Source: Thermodesulfobium sp. 4217-1 (lineage in GTDB: Bacteria > Thermodesulfobiota > Thermodesulfobiia > Thermodesulfobiales > Thermodesulfobiaceae). From it: a stretch of DNA of 64,000 nucleotides. The stretch is from positions 31,530 through 95,529 of the forward strand of contig NZ_JBAGBW010000004.1 in NCBI RefSeq assembly GCF_039822205.1, written 5' to 3'. Shown in pieces: positions 1 through 8,491 of the stretch. A program made the position numbers and the translations under genes. Position 1 is the stretch's first letter. Each line of letters opens with the position of its first letter. Below the pieces are notes generated by a model, which saw nothing but the letters and a program-made list of their open reading frames with translations, did no database searches and was not told the origin of the DNA.

Positions 1-523
1 TAGCCTTTATATATATCTCTGGAGGCAAGACTTTAGTACAGCCCAACTGTGATAGGATAAAATCTTGAATATCATAAATATTTTTAACCTCAGCGGGTAT
101 GCTGATGCACTTATCAGTAAACAGGCAATTATTTAATCTAATCAAATTTCTAAATGGATGAGATTTTTCAAATTTAATTGAAATATTTAATTCTGGCTTA
201 ATCAACTTACCAAGCAAGTTCTCTCTTATATCGCCAATATTATTTAAAACGAAATCATATTTATTTTTAGACAAAAGATTGATAACCTTAATAAGTCTGA
301 AAAGCTCTTTATAATTAAAATTTTTATTTGTGCCCATTGGAAAATTTGCATAATAGATATTATTTACATAAGGATTCTTTTCAAAAATTTCTTTAAAATC
401 ATATCTAGTTAAGAGGTCAATCTTATAATCAGAAAAATTATTCCCAAAAGAGTTTATCAGAGAGGTAGAGATTATAGCATCGCCAAAATTTCTGGCTGAA
501 ATTATCAAAATTCTTTTATTCAT
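1..523 (-). CDS. Glycosyltransferase family 9 (heptosyltransferase-like), partial
   Basis: This gene starts at the ATG at 523-521 and runs off the left edge, so its C-terminus is missing. The visible 174 residues begin MNKRILIISARNFGDAI. That is the usual start of ADP-heptose:LPS heptosyltransferase-like GT9 proteins: a beta strand, then a glycine loop and a run of serine/threonine (ISTSLINSFG). GT9 enzymes transfer heptose or a related sugar from a nucleotide donor to lipid A core or another surface glycan at the cytoplasmic face of the inner membrane. It overlaps the end of the neighbouring GT9 gene by 8 bases, so the two are probably translated together. The acceptor and sugar cannot be told from the sequence. 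Confidence 0.75.
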   Translation of the reverse strand, partial: MNKRILIISARNFGDAIISTSLINSFGNNFSDYKIDLLTRYDFKEIFEKNPYVNNIYYANFPMGTNKNFNYKELFRLIKVINLLSKNKYDFVLNNIGDIRENLLGKLIKPELNISIKFEKSHPFRNLIRLNNCLFTDKCISIPAEVKNIYDIQDFILSQLGCTKVLPPEIYIKA

Positions 524-1664
524 TACGTAAGCTTCCCCTGATTAATTCTATCGACCTATCAAAGACCATTTCAGGCGTTATCATCTTCATACAAATATTG
601 TTTTCACAATTAATTTTATAGCACTTCTCACACTCTACGTCGATCTTAATAATGCTGACATTTCCAAAAACTTCAATTGGCCTAAATAGATTAAAATCAA
701 GCACTCCACTATATAGTGCAACAGTTCTTATCCCGAGCATTGCTGCAGCATGAGTGGGACCGCTATCCAAGCCGATAAAAAGATAAGTATCCCTCAGGAC
801 AGAAAAAAGTTCCATCAAAGTTGTTTCGTTTGTTAGATTTATTAGGTTTTTATTACCGAGTCTATTATACTCTTTTGACTCATCTGGCGTAATCTTGCCA
901 ATTAAAACCACAGTATAGCCTTTATCAAAAAACATATTAATTAGCTTTATGAAATTGTTAATCTCCCAATCTTTAGAACGAGCGCCAGTTTGGCCCACAG
1001 CAATTACTATATATTTATCTTCTTTGACAGGATTGGGAGTTTTCAAATCATAATAGCTATCTAACTTTCTAATTTCAGGAATTTTAATTTTGAAAAACTC
1101 TAAGAACATATTGTAGGTCTCTGTAATGTGCTTCCCATAGGGATATTCGAGCGCTTTGTCAAGCAAAAATCCTGCTCCGCCCACATTGAAACCTACTAAG
1201 TATTTATATTTTGAAAAAAGGTTTATAAACGGGATAATATTTATGTCCCCTCTTACCTCAAGAACTATATCAGCATCTATTTTCGAAAAGGATTTTATAG
1301 CAGAATGGATAGAGTTATCATTTGATCTTGAATAAATTTTTCTTGGATGTTCTAAGACTATTACCTCGTCTACGCCTTTTAAATTTGACGCAAGCTCAAA
1401 AGTGTTCTTATTAATAGCAATGATAAGCTTGCCATAAAAATTTTCTCTAATCTCACTGATCATTGGCGTGCTGAGCAGAAAGTCACCAATGTGTCCCATT
1501 TGAACGATACAGATAGACTTAAAGTTATTCATATCCAGATTATCAAGATTGGCTTTGTTTTTACAAAAAAATCGATACCCAAAAAAATCTATAAATTTTT
1601 TTATAGGAGTCATTTTGGAATTGGGATTTAGATATATAATTTTTCTTGTTATGAATTTATCCAT
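516..1664 (-). CDS. Glycosyltransferase family 9 (heptosyltransferase-like)
   Basis: This 382-residue protein has the two-Rossmann GT-B layout of GT9 enzymes. The N-terminal domain carries IVQMGHIGDFLLSTPMI near residue 55. The C-terminal donor-binding domain carries IGLDSGPTHAAAMLG near residue 300, the family's most conserved segment. A cysteine-rich patch (CEKCYKINCENNIC, about residues 345-357) follows, as in many GT9 members. It probably adds heptose or another sugar to lipid A core or a surface glycan. The start overlaps the end of the upstream GT2 gene by 16 bases, and the end overlaps the next GT9 gene, so the three form one transcription unit. The donor sugar is unknown. Confidence 0.85.
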   Translation of the reverse strand: MDKFITRKIIYLNPNSKMTPIKKFIDFFGYRFFCKNKANLDNLDMNNFKSICIVQMGHIGDFLLSTPMISEIRENFYGKLIIAINKNTFELASNLKGVDEVIVLEHPRKIYSRSNDNSIHSAIKSFSKIDADIVLEVRGDINIIPFINLFSKYKYLVGFNVGGAGFLLDKALEYPYGKHITETYNMFLEFFKIKIPEIRKLDSYYDLKTPNPVKEDKYIVIAVGQTGARSKDWEINNFIKLINMFFDKGYTVVLIGKITPDESKEYNRLGNKNLINLTNETTLMELFSVLRDTYLFIGLDSGPTHAAAMLGIRTVALYSGVLDFNLFRPIEVFGNVSIIKIDVECEKCYKINCENNICMKMITPEMVFDRSIELIRGSLRNE

Positions 1665-2758
1665 TTTGGTTTTCCCATTTTCCCTCTGATTCCATCACAA
1701 ACTGCTATTAATAGAAATTTAATTCTCTTAAATTTCTCATCGTCATAGACAATGATTCCAAATATCAGCCTTAATACAAAAGAAAAATTTAGAATAAGAA
1801 ATAAATAGAAATAAAAAGTTCCAAAAAATTTTTTAGTAAAGTAAATTCTATTTCTTAAGTGTAGGCAAGGAGTTTGCAAAAATCTTTTAAAATTATTCCT
1901 TAAGCTCTTTCTTCCAAAAAAGGTCTTTATGGTACCATAGCCTGTACTTGCACCAACTTTATGATATATTACAGATTTACAGCAGCAGATAATCTTCCAA
2001 CTGCGTTTCCTAACCATAAAACAAAAGTCATCTTCTTCAACCTGCATAAAATATTTTTCATCAAAAAGCCCAGCATCACTCAAGCACTCTTTTCTTGCCA
2101 CCATACTTGCACCAAATAAGGCACCTTCAATTTCAAAGCTTTTTCTGAAATTTTGAGAATCTTTAGAATTGAAAGATATCCACTTAAAAGAGTTGTTGTC
2201 CCAGGGTATTATTTTGTTACTACCACATAGTGCCTGGATAGTATCTGTATGGTGATAATATATTATTTTCGATCCTACCAAGCCAATTTTATTGTCATTA
2301 TCAAATATTTTCAAAGCACAAGTAAGCGCGTTACTATCCACAACAGTGTCATTGTTTAAAAACCAAAAAAAATCAGCATCGCCCTTCTTTAATGCATACT
2401 TAATGCCCAGATTATTGCCGAATGAAAATCCGCCGTTGTAGCCCGATTGTATAAAGATCAAGCCATCGCCGCTAAGATCTTTCATGCTTTCAAACTCAGT
2501 GTCTTTGTAGAGAGTATATTGAACTGGCTTTGAGATAGGCGAAAAAGAAAACTTTCTAAGAGGGTTGTCAGGATTTACCCAAACGTCCAATCCCCCTTCA
2601 GCCCACAACTTTAGATATTCAATAGAATCATTCACAGAATGGTTGTCAACTACGATTATCTGAAAGTTTGTGTAATTTAACTTGAATAGGCTCTCAATAC
2701 ACTCAATAGTGTCATGCCAATTGTTATAATTTACAAGTATGATGTAAACCTTATTAAT
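1649..2758 (-). CDS. Glycosyltransferase family 2, rhamnosyltransferase-like
   Basis: From the GTG at 2635 the reading frame lacks the first strand of the GT-A fold. The same frame continues upstream without a stop and encodes VYIILVNYNNWHDTIECI and IIVVDNHS, the classic GT2 nucleotide-binding start. The gene therefore begins upstream, and no ATG, GTG or TTG exists there. An ATT at 2758-2756, preceded at good spacing by AGGGGAG, is the likely start and gives 369 residues. The DxD-like acid is in FLNNDTVVDS (about residue 133), EEDDFCF follows, and one hydrophobic segment lies near 310-338. It overlaps the upstream MoaD-like gene by 5 bases and the GT9 gene by 16. Role: transfer of a sugar to a surface polysaccharide or lipid core. 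Confidence 0.82.
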   Translation of the reverse strand: MNKVYIILVNYNNWHDTIECIESLFKLNYTNFQIIVVDNHSVNDSIEYLKLWAEGGLDVWVNPDNPLRKFSFSPISKPVQYTLYKDTEFESMKDLSGDGLIFIQSGYNGGFSFGNNLGIKYALKKGDADFFWFLNNDTVVDSNALTCALKIFDNDNKIGLVGSKIIYYHHTDTIQALCGSNKIIPWDNNSFKWISFNSKDSQNFRKSFEIEGALFGASMVARKECLSDAGLFDEKYFMQVEEDDFCFMVRKRSWKIICCCKSVIYHKVGASTGYGTIKTFFGRKSLRNNFKRFLQTPCLHLRNRIYFTKKFFGTFYFYLFLILNFSFVLRLIFGIIVYDDEKFKRIKFLLIAVCDGIRGKMGKPKWINS

Positions 2759-3041
2759 TTTTCGCTCCCCTTATGCCAAGCATCGTTCTCACTACACCTG
2801 GCGTTCCTGGCGGTACAAGGCCCACTCTATCTCCAGGCCTAATCTTTTCTTTCAATCCACAGGTATTGTGATTTATGAAAACAGCCTCCACATCGTCCTC
2901 ACCAAGCTTTAGGATTTTAAGGAGTTCATATCCATCTATCTCTCTGTCCAGATCCAAGATATAAGGCTGATCCAAACCCCTATCTTTAAAAAGTCCATAC
3001 AACCCTGCAAAAGCCCTAATCTCAATATTATTTTTATTCAC
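2754..3041 (-). CDS. MoaD/ThiS-like beta-grasp protein (Mut7-C ubiquitin type)
   Basis: This small 95-residue protein fits a ubiquitin-like beta-grasp domain. It has an N-terminal strand (IEIRAFAGLYGLF), a middle segment (VEAVFINHNTCGL) and a late DRVGLVPPGTPGVVRTMLG. The PPGTPG ending is typical of the ubiquitin-like domain seen fused to Mut7-C RNases. MoaD and ThiS carry sulfur on a C-terminal Gly-Gly, but this protein ends RGAKN and has no diglycine, so sulfur carrying by the classic route is unlikely unless the tail is trimmed. It is the first gene of the minus-strand unit leading into the glycosyltransferases, overlapping the next start by 5 bases. No molybdenum cofactor or thiamine genes are nearby. 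Its function is unknown. Confidence 0.65.
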   Translation of the reverse strand: MNKNNIEIRAFAGLYGLFKDRGLDQPYILDLDREIDGYELLKILKLGEDDVEAVFINHNTCGLKEKIRPGDRVGLVPPGTPGVVRTMLGIRGAKN

Positions 3042-3203
3042 AACCCACCTCGGGAAACAAGTAAAATAAGTTTAACAAATATATAGTATATAATATTTTG
3101 CTTTAAATATTCATTAGCACAATCTATGTGTATTTATTTTTTAGATCCTAATGAACAAATGCGATACTTAACTAACAAAATGAAAACTTAATTTGACAAC
3201 AAA

Positions 3204-3249
3204 GTGTTTTTAATATAAATTTAATCACGTGTTTTTAATATAAATTTAA
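3204..3249. repeat. Tandem 21-nt repeat in the uppP leader
   Basis: The 21-base AT-rich unit GTGTTTTTAATATAAATTTA plus a final A occurs at 3204-3224 and exactly again at 3229-3249, a period of 25 bases. It sits just upstream of the uppP ribosome site. A TTGACA at 3193-3198 followed after 15 bases by TATAAA makes copy 1 a possible promoter -10 region. Copy 2 may be a duplicated promoter element or an operator pair. Confidence 0.5.
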
Positions 3250-3272
3250 ATATTATAAGGGAGCATAAATTT

Positions 3273-4034
3273 ATGAATATTATCCATGCTATTATACTGG
3301 GCATTGTCGAAGGCGTGCTAGAATTTCTACCGGTTTCTGCTGCTGGAAACCTTACTCTTGTGGGAAAACTATTATCAATTCCCTCTTCTGATTTTATAAA
3401 GATTTATGAAATAGTTATGCAGCTTGGTGCAGTCATTGCAGTTTTGATTCTGTATGCAAAAAGACTTTTGGTCGATCATGAAACTATAAAAAAGATAATT
3501 GTAGCCTTTATCCCTACGGGAATCATCGGGCTGCTCGTCTATAAAATAGTTAAAAACTTTCTTCTATATAACGACACTATTACAGTATTTTCCCTCATTG
3601 TAGGCGGCGTAATCATACTTCTCGTCGAATACAAGAAGATTAAACCTTCTACTGTAAACATTTCAAATATCAGCTACAAGCAGGCTTTAGCAATTGGATT
3701 TATCCAAACCCTTGCATTCATACCGGGAGTATCGCGTTCTGGCGCTACAATTGTTGGCGCAATGTTACTGGGAGTTGAAAGAAAGGCAGCAGTAGAGTTC
3801 TCTTTCTTGCTTGCTATTCCTACAATCTTAGCAGCGGGTTCATACGCGCTCTTAAAAGACCATTCAGCTCTTGCAGGGGCAAACCTTTTACCAATGGCAG
3901 TTAGTTTTATAACAGCGCTAATATTCGCAATAATATCAGTAAAAACCTTTTTGAAGTTTATCTCATCAAACAATCTTAAACCGTTTGGATTTTATAGAAT
4001 AATAGTTGGGGTGCTCTACTCAGTCTTCAGATAA
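3273..4034 (+). CDS. uppP: Undecaprenyl-diphosphatase UppP/BacA
   Basis: This integral membrane enzyme removes a phosphate from undecaprenyl diphosphate, recycling the lipid carrier used for peptidoglycan and surface glycans. Both family signatures are present: EGVLEFLPVSAAGNL (residues 13-27, canonical E-x3-E motif) and PGVSRSGATI (about 151-160) with the catalytic serine/arginine. At 253 residues with about eight hydrophobic segments it matches the family length. The start is an ATG preceded by AAGGGAG. It is a single gene ending two bases from the convergent chromate transporter. Its place beside the glycan genes fits a shared need for undecaprenyl carrier. Confidence 0.95.
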   Translation: MNIIHAIILGIVEGVLEFLPVSAAGNLTLVGKLLSIPSSDFIKIYEIVMQLGAVIAVLILYAKRLLVDHETIKKIIVAFIPTGIIGLLVYKIVKNFLLYNDTITVFSLIVGGVIILLVEYKKIKPSTVNISNISYKQALAIGFIQTLAFIPGVSRSGATIVGAMLLGVERKAAVEFSFLLAIPTILAAGSYALLKDHSALAGANLLPMAVSFITALIFAIISVKTFLKFISSNNLKPFGFYRIIVGVLYSVFR

Positions 4035-4035
4035 G

Positions 4036-5241
4036 CTAAAGATGTATAGTCATAAATACATTTAAAACTATACTGACTATTGCAGTAGCAAGAATTACCC
4101 ACAGAGGGCTGATCTTTAATGACAGTGCTGTAAATGAAACTGCTAATATAACAAGCTGTTTTATATCCCAGCTAATCAGAGTCGCAAATGTAAATGTAAC
4201 ATTTATTAACAATCCAACAAAAGAGCTCAATATGCTCATAATAATCCTTTGAAATATCCAGAAATTTTTCAATTTACTAAATATAGGCTCCACTGTAATG
4301 AGAACAATCAAGGCAGGTAGATAGATGCTGGTCATTGCAACCACTGCGCCTAAAATGCCGAATATCACAAAACCTATGAATACCGATACCATACCAGGTC
4401 CAGGAGTAACCCTACCAAATATCATGCCATCGAGAAAGGTTTGAGGAGATATCATGTGAAATTTTTCTACTATTTCTTTAAACATCAGTGATGTCCCAGA
4501 ATAACCGCTTCCAAAAGACACTATGCTTATTTTGACAAAAGTAACAGATAGATTATATAGATTTTTGCTGTAGAAAAATGAAAACAGCATTACTGATGCT
4601 AAAATTAAGAGCATAAACAAAATCGATTTCAGATTTTTAAATACAGCATATCTACCTTCAACAGCGTAATCTTGTTTTAAATTTACTTTAATATTGTTAA
4701 AAAGGAAGAGCCCTAAGATAGCTGAAAGAAAAATTGTCATAAATGAGCTAAATTTTAGCCAAAAAAGTATAGTGCCAATTATAGCTATAAGAAAAGACCT
4801 TGCGTTTTTGATATTCATTTTTCCAATGACAAAGGTAGCCTGGATCATCAGTGCTACTACCACCGTTTGAAGGTTCATAAATATGTCCTTTGTAAAGTCT
4901 GAACCCTTTGTAAGGATGTAAAAATAAGAGAAAAAAATAATAAACAAAAATGAAGGGGTCATAAAACCAACCAGGCTTACAGCAGATCCAGAGATACCGC
5001 GCAACTTCAGCCCAATATAACTGCAAAGCTGAATTATAGTAGCACCAGGAATAGTTTGACAAAGAGCGAGCCCTTCCAGAAATTCTTTATCGCTAAACCA
5101 TTGTTTCTCTTTAACAATTTTTTTATTTATATTTACGATCATCAGCAAACCGCCAAAAGCAGTCAGTCCAAGATACAAAAAAGTCTTGAATATCTCCTTT
5201 AAACCTGGGGATGTAAATTTAAGATTATCTAAAGATTCCAA
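4036..5241 (-). CDS. chrA: Chromate transporter (CHR/ChrA family)
   Basis: This 401-residue polytopic protein has the internal duplication of long-chain CHR proteins. The N-terminal half has FGGLLMIVN (about residue 30) and LCQTIPGATI (about 63). The C-terminal half repeats the pattern with FGSGYSGTSLMF (about 247) and GRVTPGPGMVSVF (about 277). Each half has about six membrane spans. ChrA homologues export chromate in some bacteria, while many members have no proven substrate. No other metal-resistance gene is adjacent. It is transcribed toward uppP and ends two bases from it. Confidence 0.88.
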   Translation of the reverse strand: MESLDNLKFTSPGLKEIFKTFLYLGLTAFGGLLMIVNINKKIVKEKQWFSDKEFLEGLALCQTIPGATIIQLCSYIGLKLRGISGSAVSLVGFMTPSFLFIIFFSYFYILTKGSDFTKDIFMNLQTVVVALMIQATFVIGKMNIKNARSFLIAIIGTILFWLKFSSFMTIFLSAILGLFLFNNIKVNLKQDYAVEGRYAVFKNLKSILFMLLILASVMLFSFFYSKNLYNLSVTFVKISIVSFGSGYSGTSLMFKEIVEKFHMISPQTFLDGMIFGRVTPGPGMVSVFIGFVIFGILGAVVAMTSIYLPALIVLITVEPIFSKLKNFWIFQRIIMSILSSFVGLLINVTFTFATLISWDIKQLVILAVSFTALSLKISPLWVILATAIVSIVLNVFMTIHL

Positions 5242-5324
5242 ATTATTTTGAGATATATTAAACCCTCAATTCAATATTTTATTTCTAAATATATTAACAC
5301 TTTATTTAATTTTTAATCACCGAA

Positions 5325-5353
5325 TAAAAAAGAGGGCGAAATATCACGCCCTC
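5325..5353 (-). terminator. Rho-independent terminator
   Basis: GAGGGCG (5332-5338) and CGCCCTC (5347-5353) form a perfect 7-bp GC-rich stem with an 8-base loop. On the minus strand it is followed by six T. It would end the long minus-strand glycan transcript that includes 5506-10170. Confidence 0.8.
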
Positions 5354-5376
5354 AAGGTTTTAACATAGAGAAAAAT

Positions 5377-5505
5377 TTAATGATGCCACTCGTAATAGCC
5401 GTGATTGTAATAGTGTTCATGATGGTGATGATACCAATACCAGTCATGATGACAGTTGCAATTGTTATCAGGAGTTAAAATAATCTCTACATCAGCACTT
5501 AAAGA
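5377..5505 (-). pseudogene. Histidine-rich 42-codon tail, in frame after a stop codon
   Basis: Directly after the TAA that ends the upstream membrane protein (5508-5506), the same frame stays open for 42 codons up to TAA at 5379-5377. It reads SLSADVEIILTPDNNCNC, then HHDWYWYHHHHEHYYNH and a His/Tyr/Trp-rich end. The composition is too biased to be chance intergenic sequence and looks like the C-terminus of a secreted metal-binding protein. The frame has no ATG, GTG or TTG, so it is either a remnant of a decayed gene or reached by stop-codon readthrough. The terminator lies just beyond it. I know of no named family for it. Confidence 0.45.
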
Positions 5506-6771
5506 TTATTTTTTATAGCAACTCAAATTATAAATACCCAGCCTGTGAGATTCTTCATAAATATTTACTGCATGCTCTTCTTTATCAAAATAATAAATAC
5601 ACTGTGAATTAAGGTTTGAATCGTATTTAATGAGATTTCTAACTCCATTTGGCATAGCAATAGAAAAAATAAGCATAGATAATCCTAAAGCAATAATATA
5701 AATATAATTGTTTGATTTTTTATCTTTATCTGGCAAAATTGATAGATAGTTAAAAGAAAGCAAAATAATCGGATATATAGAATATCTTGAGCTCAAAGCC
5801 TGCCAGATACCAAAATGAACTCTATCAATAGCTACAGCAAGTGCAGTAAGCGTCACAGCCAACAGGATCAATATTTGGAATTCGCATCGCTTTTTAAAAG
5901 CTATATAAATTGAGCAAAGAAGAAAGACCAAGCCAACTATATATTCATACCTTGTTAAAACCTTAATATTACCAATAAAGTTTAGAACATAAATTAATAT
6001 ATCAGAGAAATGTTTGAGAAAATATGAAAATGAAACACTTGACATGAATTGATAGTTAAAAAATATAAAATAAAAATATGCGTTAATTAAAAACAAAATA
6101 ATTGTAAAAATTGCTTCTTTATTTCTTTTTTTAAAAAATAAATAAATTACTGCAGGTATATAGAAAATAAGTCCTCCTCCACCAGTCCATACTCCTAAAA
6201 GAAGAAAAAATTGATATAAAAGTGCATTCTTAATTGAAAATTTATAAATTAAAAAATAATATGAGAGAAGTAGAAATAATACTTGATAGTATTGCTGAAT
6301 TGATGCCATCGACCATGACATTAATGTGTGCGTTAAAAATGAAAAAAATATAATCGAAATGGGTAGAAGATACTTGAAATTATTAAATTTCTTTTTGTAA
6401 AGCTTATAAATTACGAAAAATGATAATACCCAGCCAAGATTGCCTATGATAGAAAGTACATAAAAGTTTGCCTTGCCCATAATACAATATTGCAACAGTT
6501 CAACTACTCTATTGAAAAATATCCTGTGTTCATTGTGCTGAGAGAACAAAAGCCAGACTTTCTCGCCAAGATTATTGCTAGTAACGAATTTGTTTAGAAA
6601 TCCTAAAACTGCATCGTAGTCATCATCAGCAGGAATGTTTATAGAAAAAATTAAAACTGCTGCGATATAAATTGCAAATGGAAGCAAAACCAACAACCGG
6701 TAAATTTTATCTCTAAACTTATCTGAAAGACTAAATTTCTTAAAAATATCTCTTACGCACTGCATATACAT
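5506..6771 (-). CDS. GT-C-like polytopic membrane glycosyltransferase candidate (paralogue 1)
   Basis: This protein has about 421 residues and roughly ten membrane spans, with no strong named-family motif. The frame is open upstream to 6858, but that part lies inside the GT2 gene. The ATG at 6771 or 6765 gives a more natural overlap of about 30 bases. After the first span comes NIPADDDYDAVLGFLNKF and SQHNEHRIFFNR, an acid-rich first external loop as in GT-C enzymes that use lipid-linked sugars. The gene at 17419-19152 is a clear paralogue with the matching PYSDDYDAILDFINKF and SQFHEHRIVFDR. This copy lacks the C-terminal module of the other two. Next to a GT2 and GtrA it would suit the Gtr-type transferase role; this is inferred. 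Confidence 0.6.
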   Translation of the reverse strand: MYMQCVRDIFKKFSLSDKFRDKIYRLLVLLPFAIYIAAVLIFSINIPADDDYDAVLGFLNKFVTSNNLGEKVWLLFSQHNEHRIFFNRVVELLQYCIMGKANFYVLSIIGNLGWVLSFFVIYKLYKKKFNNFKYLLPISIIFFSFLTHTLMSWSMASIQQYYQVLFLLLSYYFLIYKFSIKNALLYQFFLLLGVWTGGGGLIFYIPAVIYLFFKKRNKEAIFTIILFLINAYFYFIFFNYQFMSSVSFSYFLKHFSDILIYVLNFIGNIKVLTRYEYIVGLVFLLCSIYIAFKKRCEFQILILLAVTLTALAVAIDRVHFGIWQALSSRYSIYPIILLSFNYLSILPDKDKKSNNYIYIIALGLSMLIFSIAMPNGVRNLIKYDSNLNSQCIYYFDKEEHAVNIYEESHRLGIYNLSCYKK

Positions 6772-7450
6772 ACCACTTAATATATTTTGGAAGCCATCTA
6801 AAAAGCTTAAAATTGGATTTGCCCTCAGACCTGTCTTTCCAGGTAGAAGGCACTTCACCTATCCTACCACCGTTTAAGAATGTCTTTACAGTTATCTCCA
6901 TGCCTATCTCAAAGCCGCCAGTACTCTCTATATTTATTCTTTTTAGAGCATTTCTACTGTACATCTTGAAGCTATTCGTTACATCGTGAGTAGGTATACC
7001 TATAAGATAGTGAAGGCTGATGCCTGCAAGTCTGGAAAGAAGGCCTTTAAGCTTTGGTCCGCCAAATTGAGCACCGCCTTTCATATACCTTGAGCCGCAA
7101 ACCACGTCATATCCATTTCTTATTAGGTCAAACATCTTATCTGCTACAGATAAGTCATCAGAGAGATCTGCCATCACTACCAGGACTGCATCTTCAGTAG
7201 ATTCCTCTATACCTGTCTTTATGGCATTTAGAGCACCTTTGCCGTATTTATTTCTCAAGAGAGATACTTTGTAATCACCTAAATTAACGCTTTTTAGTGC
7301 CTTTAGGGTAGTATCCTCATCAAAGTCATATACGATGTAGATTCTGTTGTATGACTTTATCTTATTCTTTATTTCGCTAAGCGTTTTAAGGATGTTGTCC
7401 CCTTCGTTGTAAACGGGGACTACAATTCCTAAGGTTATTTCATGGTTCAA
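6740..7450 (-). CDS. GT2, dolichyl/undecaprenyl-phosphate sugar synthase-like (GtrB/DPM type)
   Basis: This 236-residue soluble GT-A transferase starts with LGIVVPVYNEGDNILKTL. It carries VVMADLSDDLSVADKM, which corresponds to the DxSDDP region of DPM1 enzymes, then VVCGSRYMKGGAQFGGP and GIPTHDVTNSFKMYSRN, both typical of the DPM/GtrB clade. Such enzymes move a sugar from a nucleotide to polyprenyl phosphate on the inner face of the membrane. It has no C-terminal membrane helices, unlike classic GtrB. The start is TTG, set by AAGG five bases before it, right after the epimerase stop. It lies between the epimerase and the GT-C-like protein, fitting a make-flip-transfer pathway. Confidence 0.85.
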   Translation of the reverse strand: MNHEITLGIVVPVYNEGDNILKTLSEIKNKIKSYNRIYIVYDFDEDTTLKALKSVNLGDYKVSLLRNKYGKGALNAIKTGIEESTEDAVLVVMADLSDDLSVADKMFDLIRNGYDVVCGSRYMKGGAQFGGPKLKGLLSRLAGISLHYLIGIPTHDVTNSFKMYSRNALKRINIESTGGFEIGMEITVKTFLNGGRIGEVPSTWKDRSEGKSNFKLFRWLPKYIKWYVYAVRKRYF

Positions 7451-8473
7451 TTAGACCTTACCCAGCTCAATTTGTTTTTTTATCCATGGGATTATCTCGT
7501 CTAAGGCCTCTTCCAGGGTTACCTTGGCCTCAAAGTTTAGAAGCCTCTTTGCCTTTGATACGTCAGGAGATCTCTTCTGAACGTCGTATGGAAATGGCTC
7601 ATCTGATACATATCTGAAGGGTTTTGAATTGCCGTGAATCTTTTTCCAGATAATCTGAGCCAGTTCAAGAACAGTGTGAGCTTTAGAGGTGGATATGTTA
7701 AAGTCCTCGTTTACAGCATTTTCGCTTTCAATACAATATCTGATACCCCTTGCAAGGTCTCCTCCATAGGTATAGTGTCTGAGTTGATTTCCACTACCAA
7801 GTATGTGAAGGGGATCTTGGCCCTTTAGGACCTTTTGGACCAGATCTGGGACTACGTGACTCATAGCAAGTTTTACGTTGCCAGACATAACGCTCTCATC
7901 TGAAAGAGCTCTTCTCTCCCCTATTCCAATACAGTTAAAGGGCCTGATAATGGTGTATGGAAGTCTGTATTGTTCCCATGCTCCCTGAGCAAAGTATTCG
8001 CAGGCAAGTTTCTGAAAGCCGTATGTGGAGGATGGAGGCGGACACTTTCTCTCTTCTCCCTCTGGAGTAGGAAATACCGATGTGTTTTCAAATACCATAG
8101 AGGATGAAAGTACGTTTATCTTCTTTAATTTCTTGTTTTTAAATGCCCATATAGCAGCGTCAAAGGTAGATGCTATTATCCTTTCGTTTTCAGCCAAGAG
8201 ATCGTATGCAAACTTGTGAAAATACGGTATGCCTCCTATCATAGCAGCTCCTGCTACCACCTGATCGCAGTCAGAGATTAGCTCCTTTAAGAGTTCTGTA
8301 TCCTTTACGTCTCCTTTTACAAGCCTATACTTTGAATTTGTATCATAGCTTTTAGATAGCTCACCGTATTTTGAAAAGTTATCTATTCCTACTACCTCAT
8401 GGCCGTTGTTCAAAAGCTCTTCTACAAGATATCCTCCTACAAAACCAGCAGATCCAGTTACAAGTATCTTCAT
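7451..8473 (-). CDS. NAD-dependent sugar epimerase/dehydratase (extended SDR)
   Basis: This 340-residue extended short-chain dehydrogenase opens with the NAD loop ILVTGSAGFVGGYLVEEL (GxxGxxG). It has the catalytic pair in SSTYGFQKLACEYF (YxxxK, near residue 150), preceded by the SSSMVF serine segment. The C-terminal part includes the substrate-domain signature RHYTYGGDLARGI. It most resembles UDP-glucose 4-epimerase or GDP-mannose 4,6-dehydratase relatives acting on nucleotide sugars in the cytoplasm; the exact sugar is not determinable. The start is an ATG with AGGAGG upstream. It lies between the UDP-sugar dehydrogenase and the GT2 and probably supplies its donor. Confidence 0.85.
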   Translation of the reverse strand: MKILVTGSAGFVGGYLVEELLNNGHEVVGIDNFSKYGELSKSYDTNSKYRLVKGDVKDTELLKELISDCDQVVAGAAMIGGIPYFHKFAYDLLAENERIIASTFDAAIWAFKNKKLKKINVLSSSMVFENTSVFPTPEGEERKCPPPSSTYGFQKLACEYFAQGAWEQYRLPYTIIRPFNCIGIGERRALSDESVMSGNVKLAMSHVVPDLVQKVLKGQDPLHILGSGNQLRHYTYGGDLARGIRYCIESENAVNEDFNISTSKAHTVLELAQIIWKKIHGNSKPFRYVSDEPFPYDVQKRSPDVSKAKRLLNFEAKVTLEEALDEIIPWIKKQIELGKV

Positions 8474-8491
8474 TAAATTAGCCTCCTAAAA

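Noticed and set aside
6772..6858. N-terminal extension of the GT-C-like protein
   Set aside because: It lies inside the GT2 gene, has no membrane span and is absent from the paralogue; a later ATG fits better.
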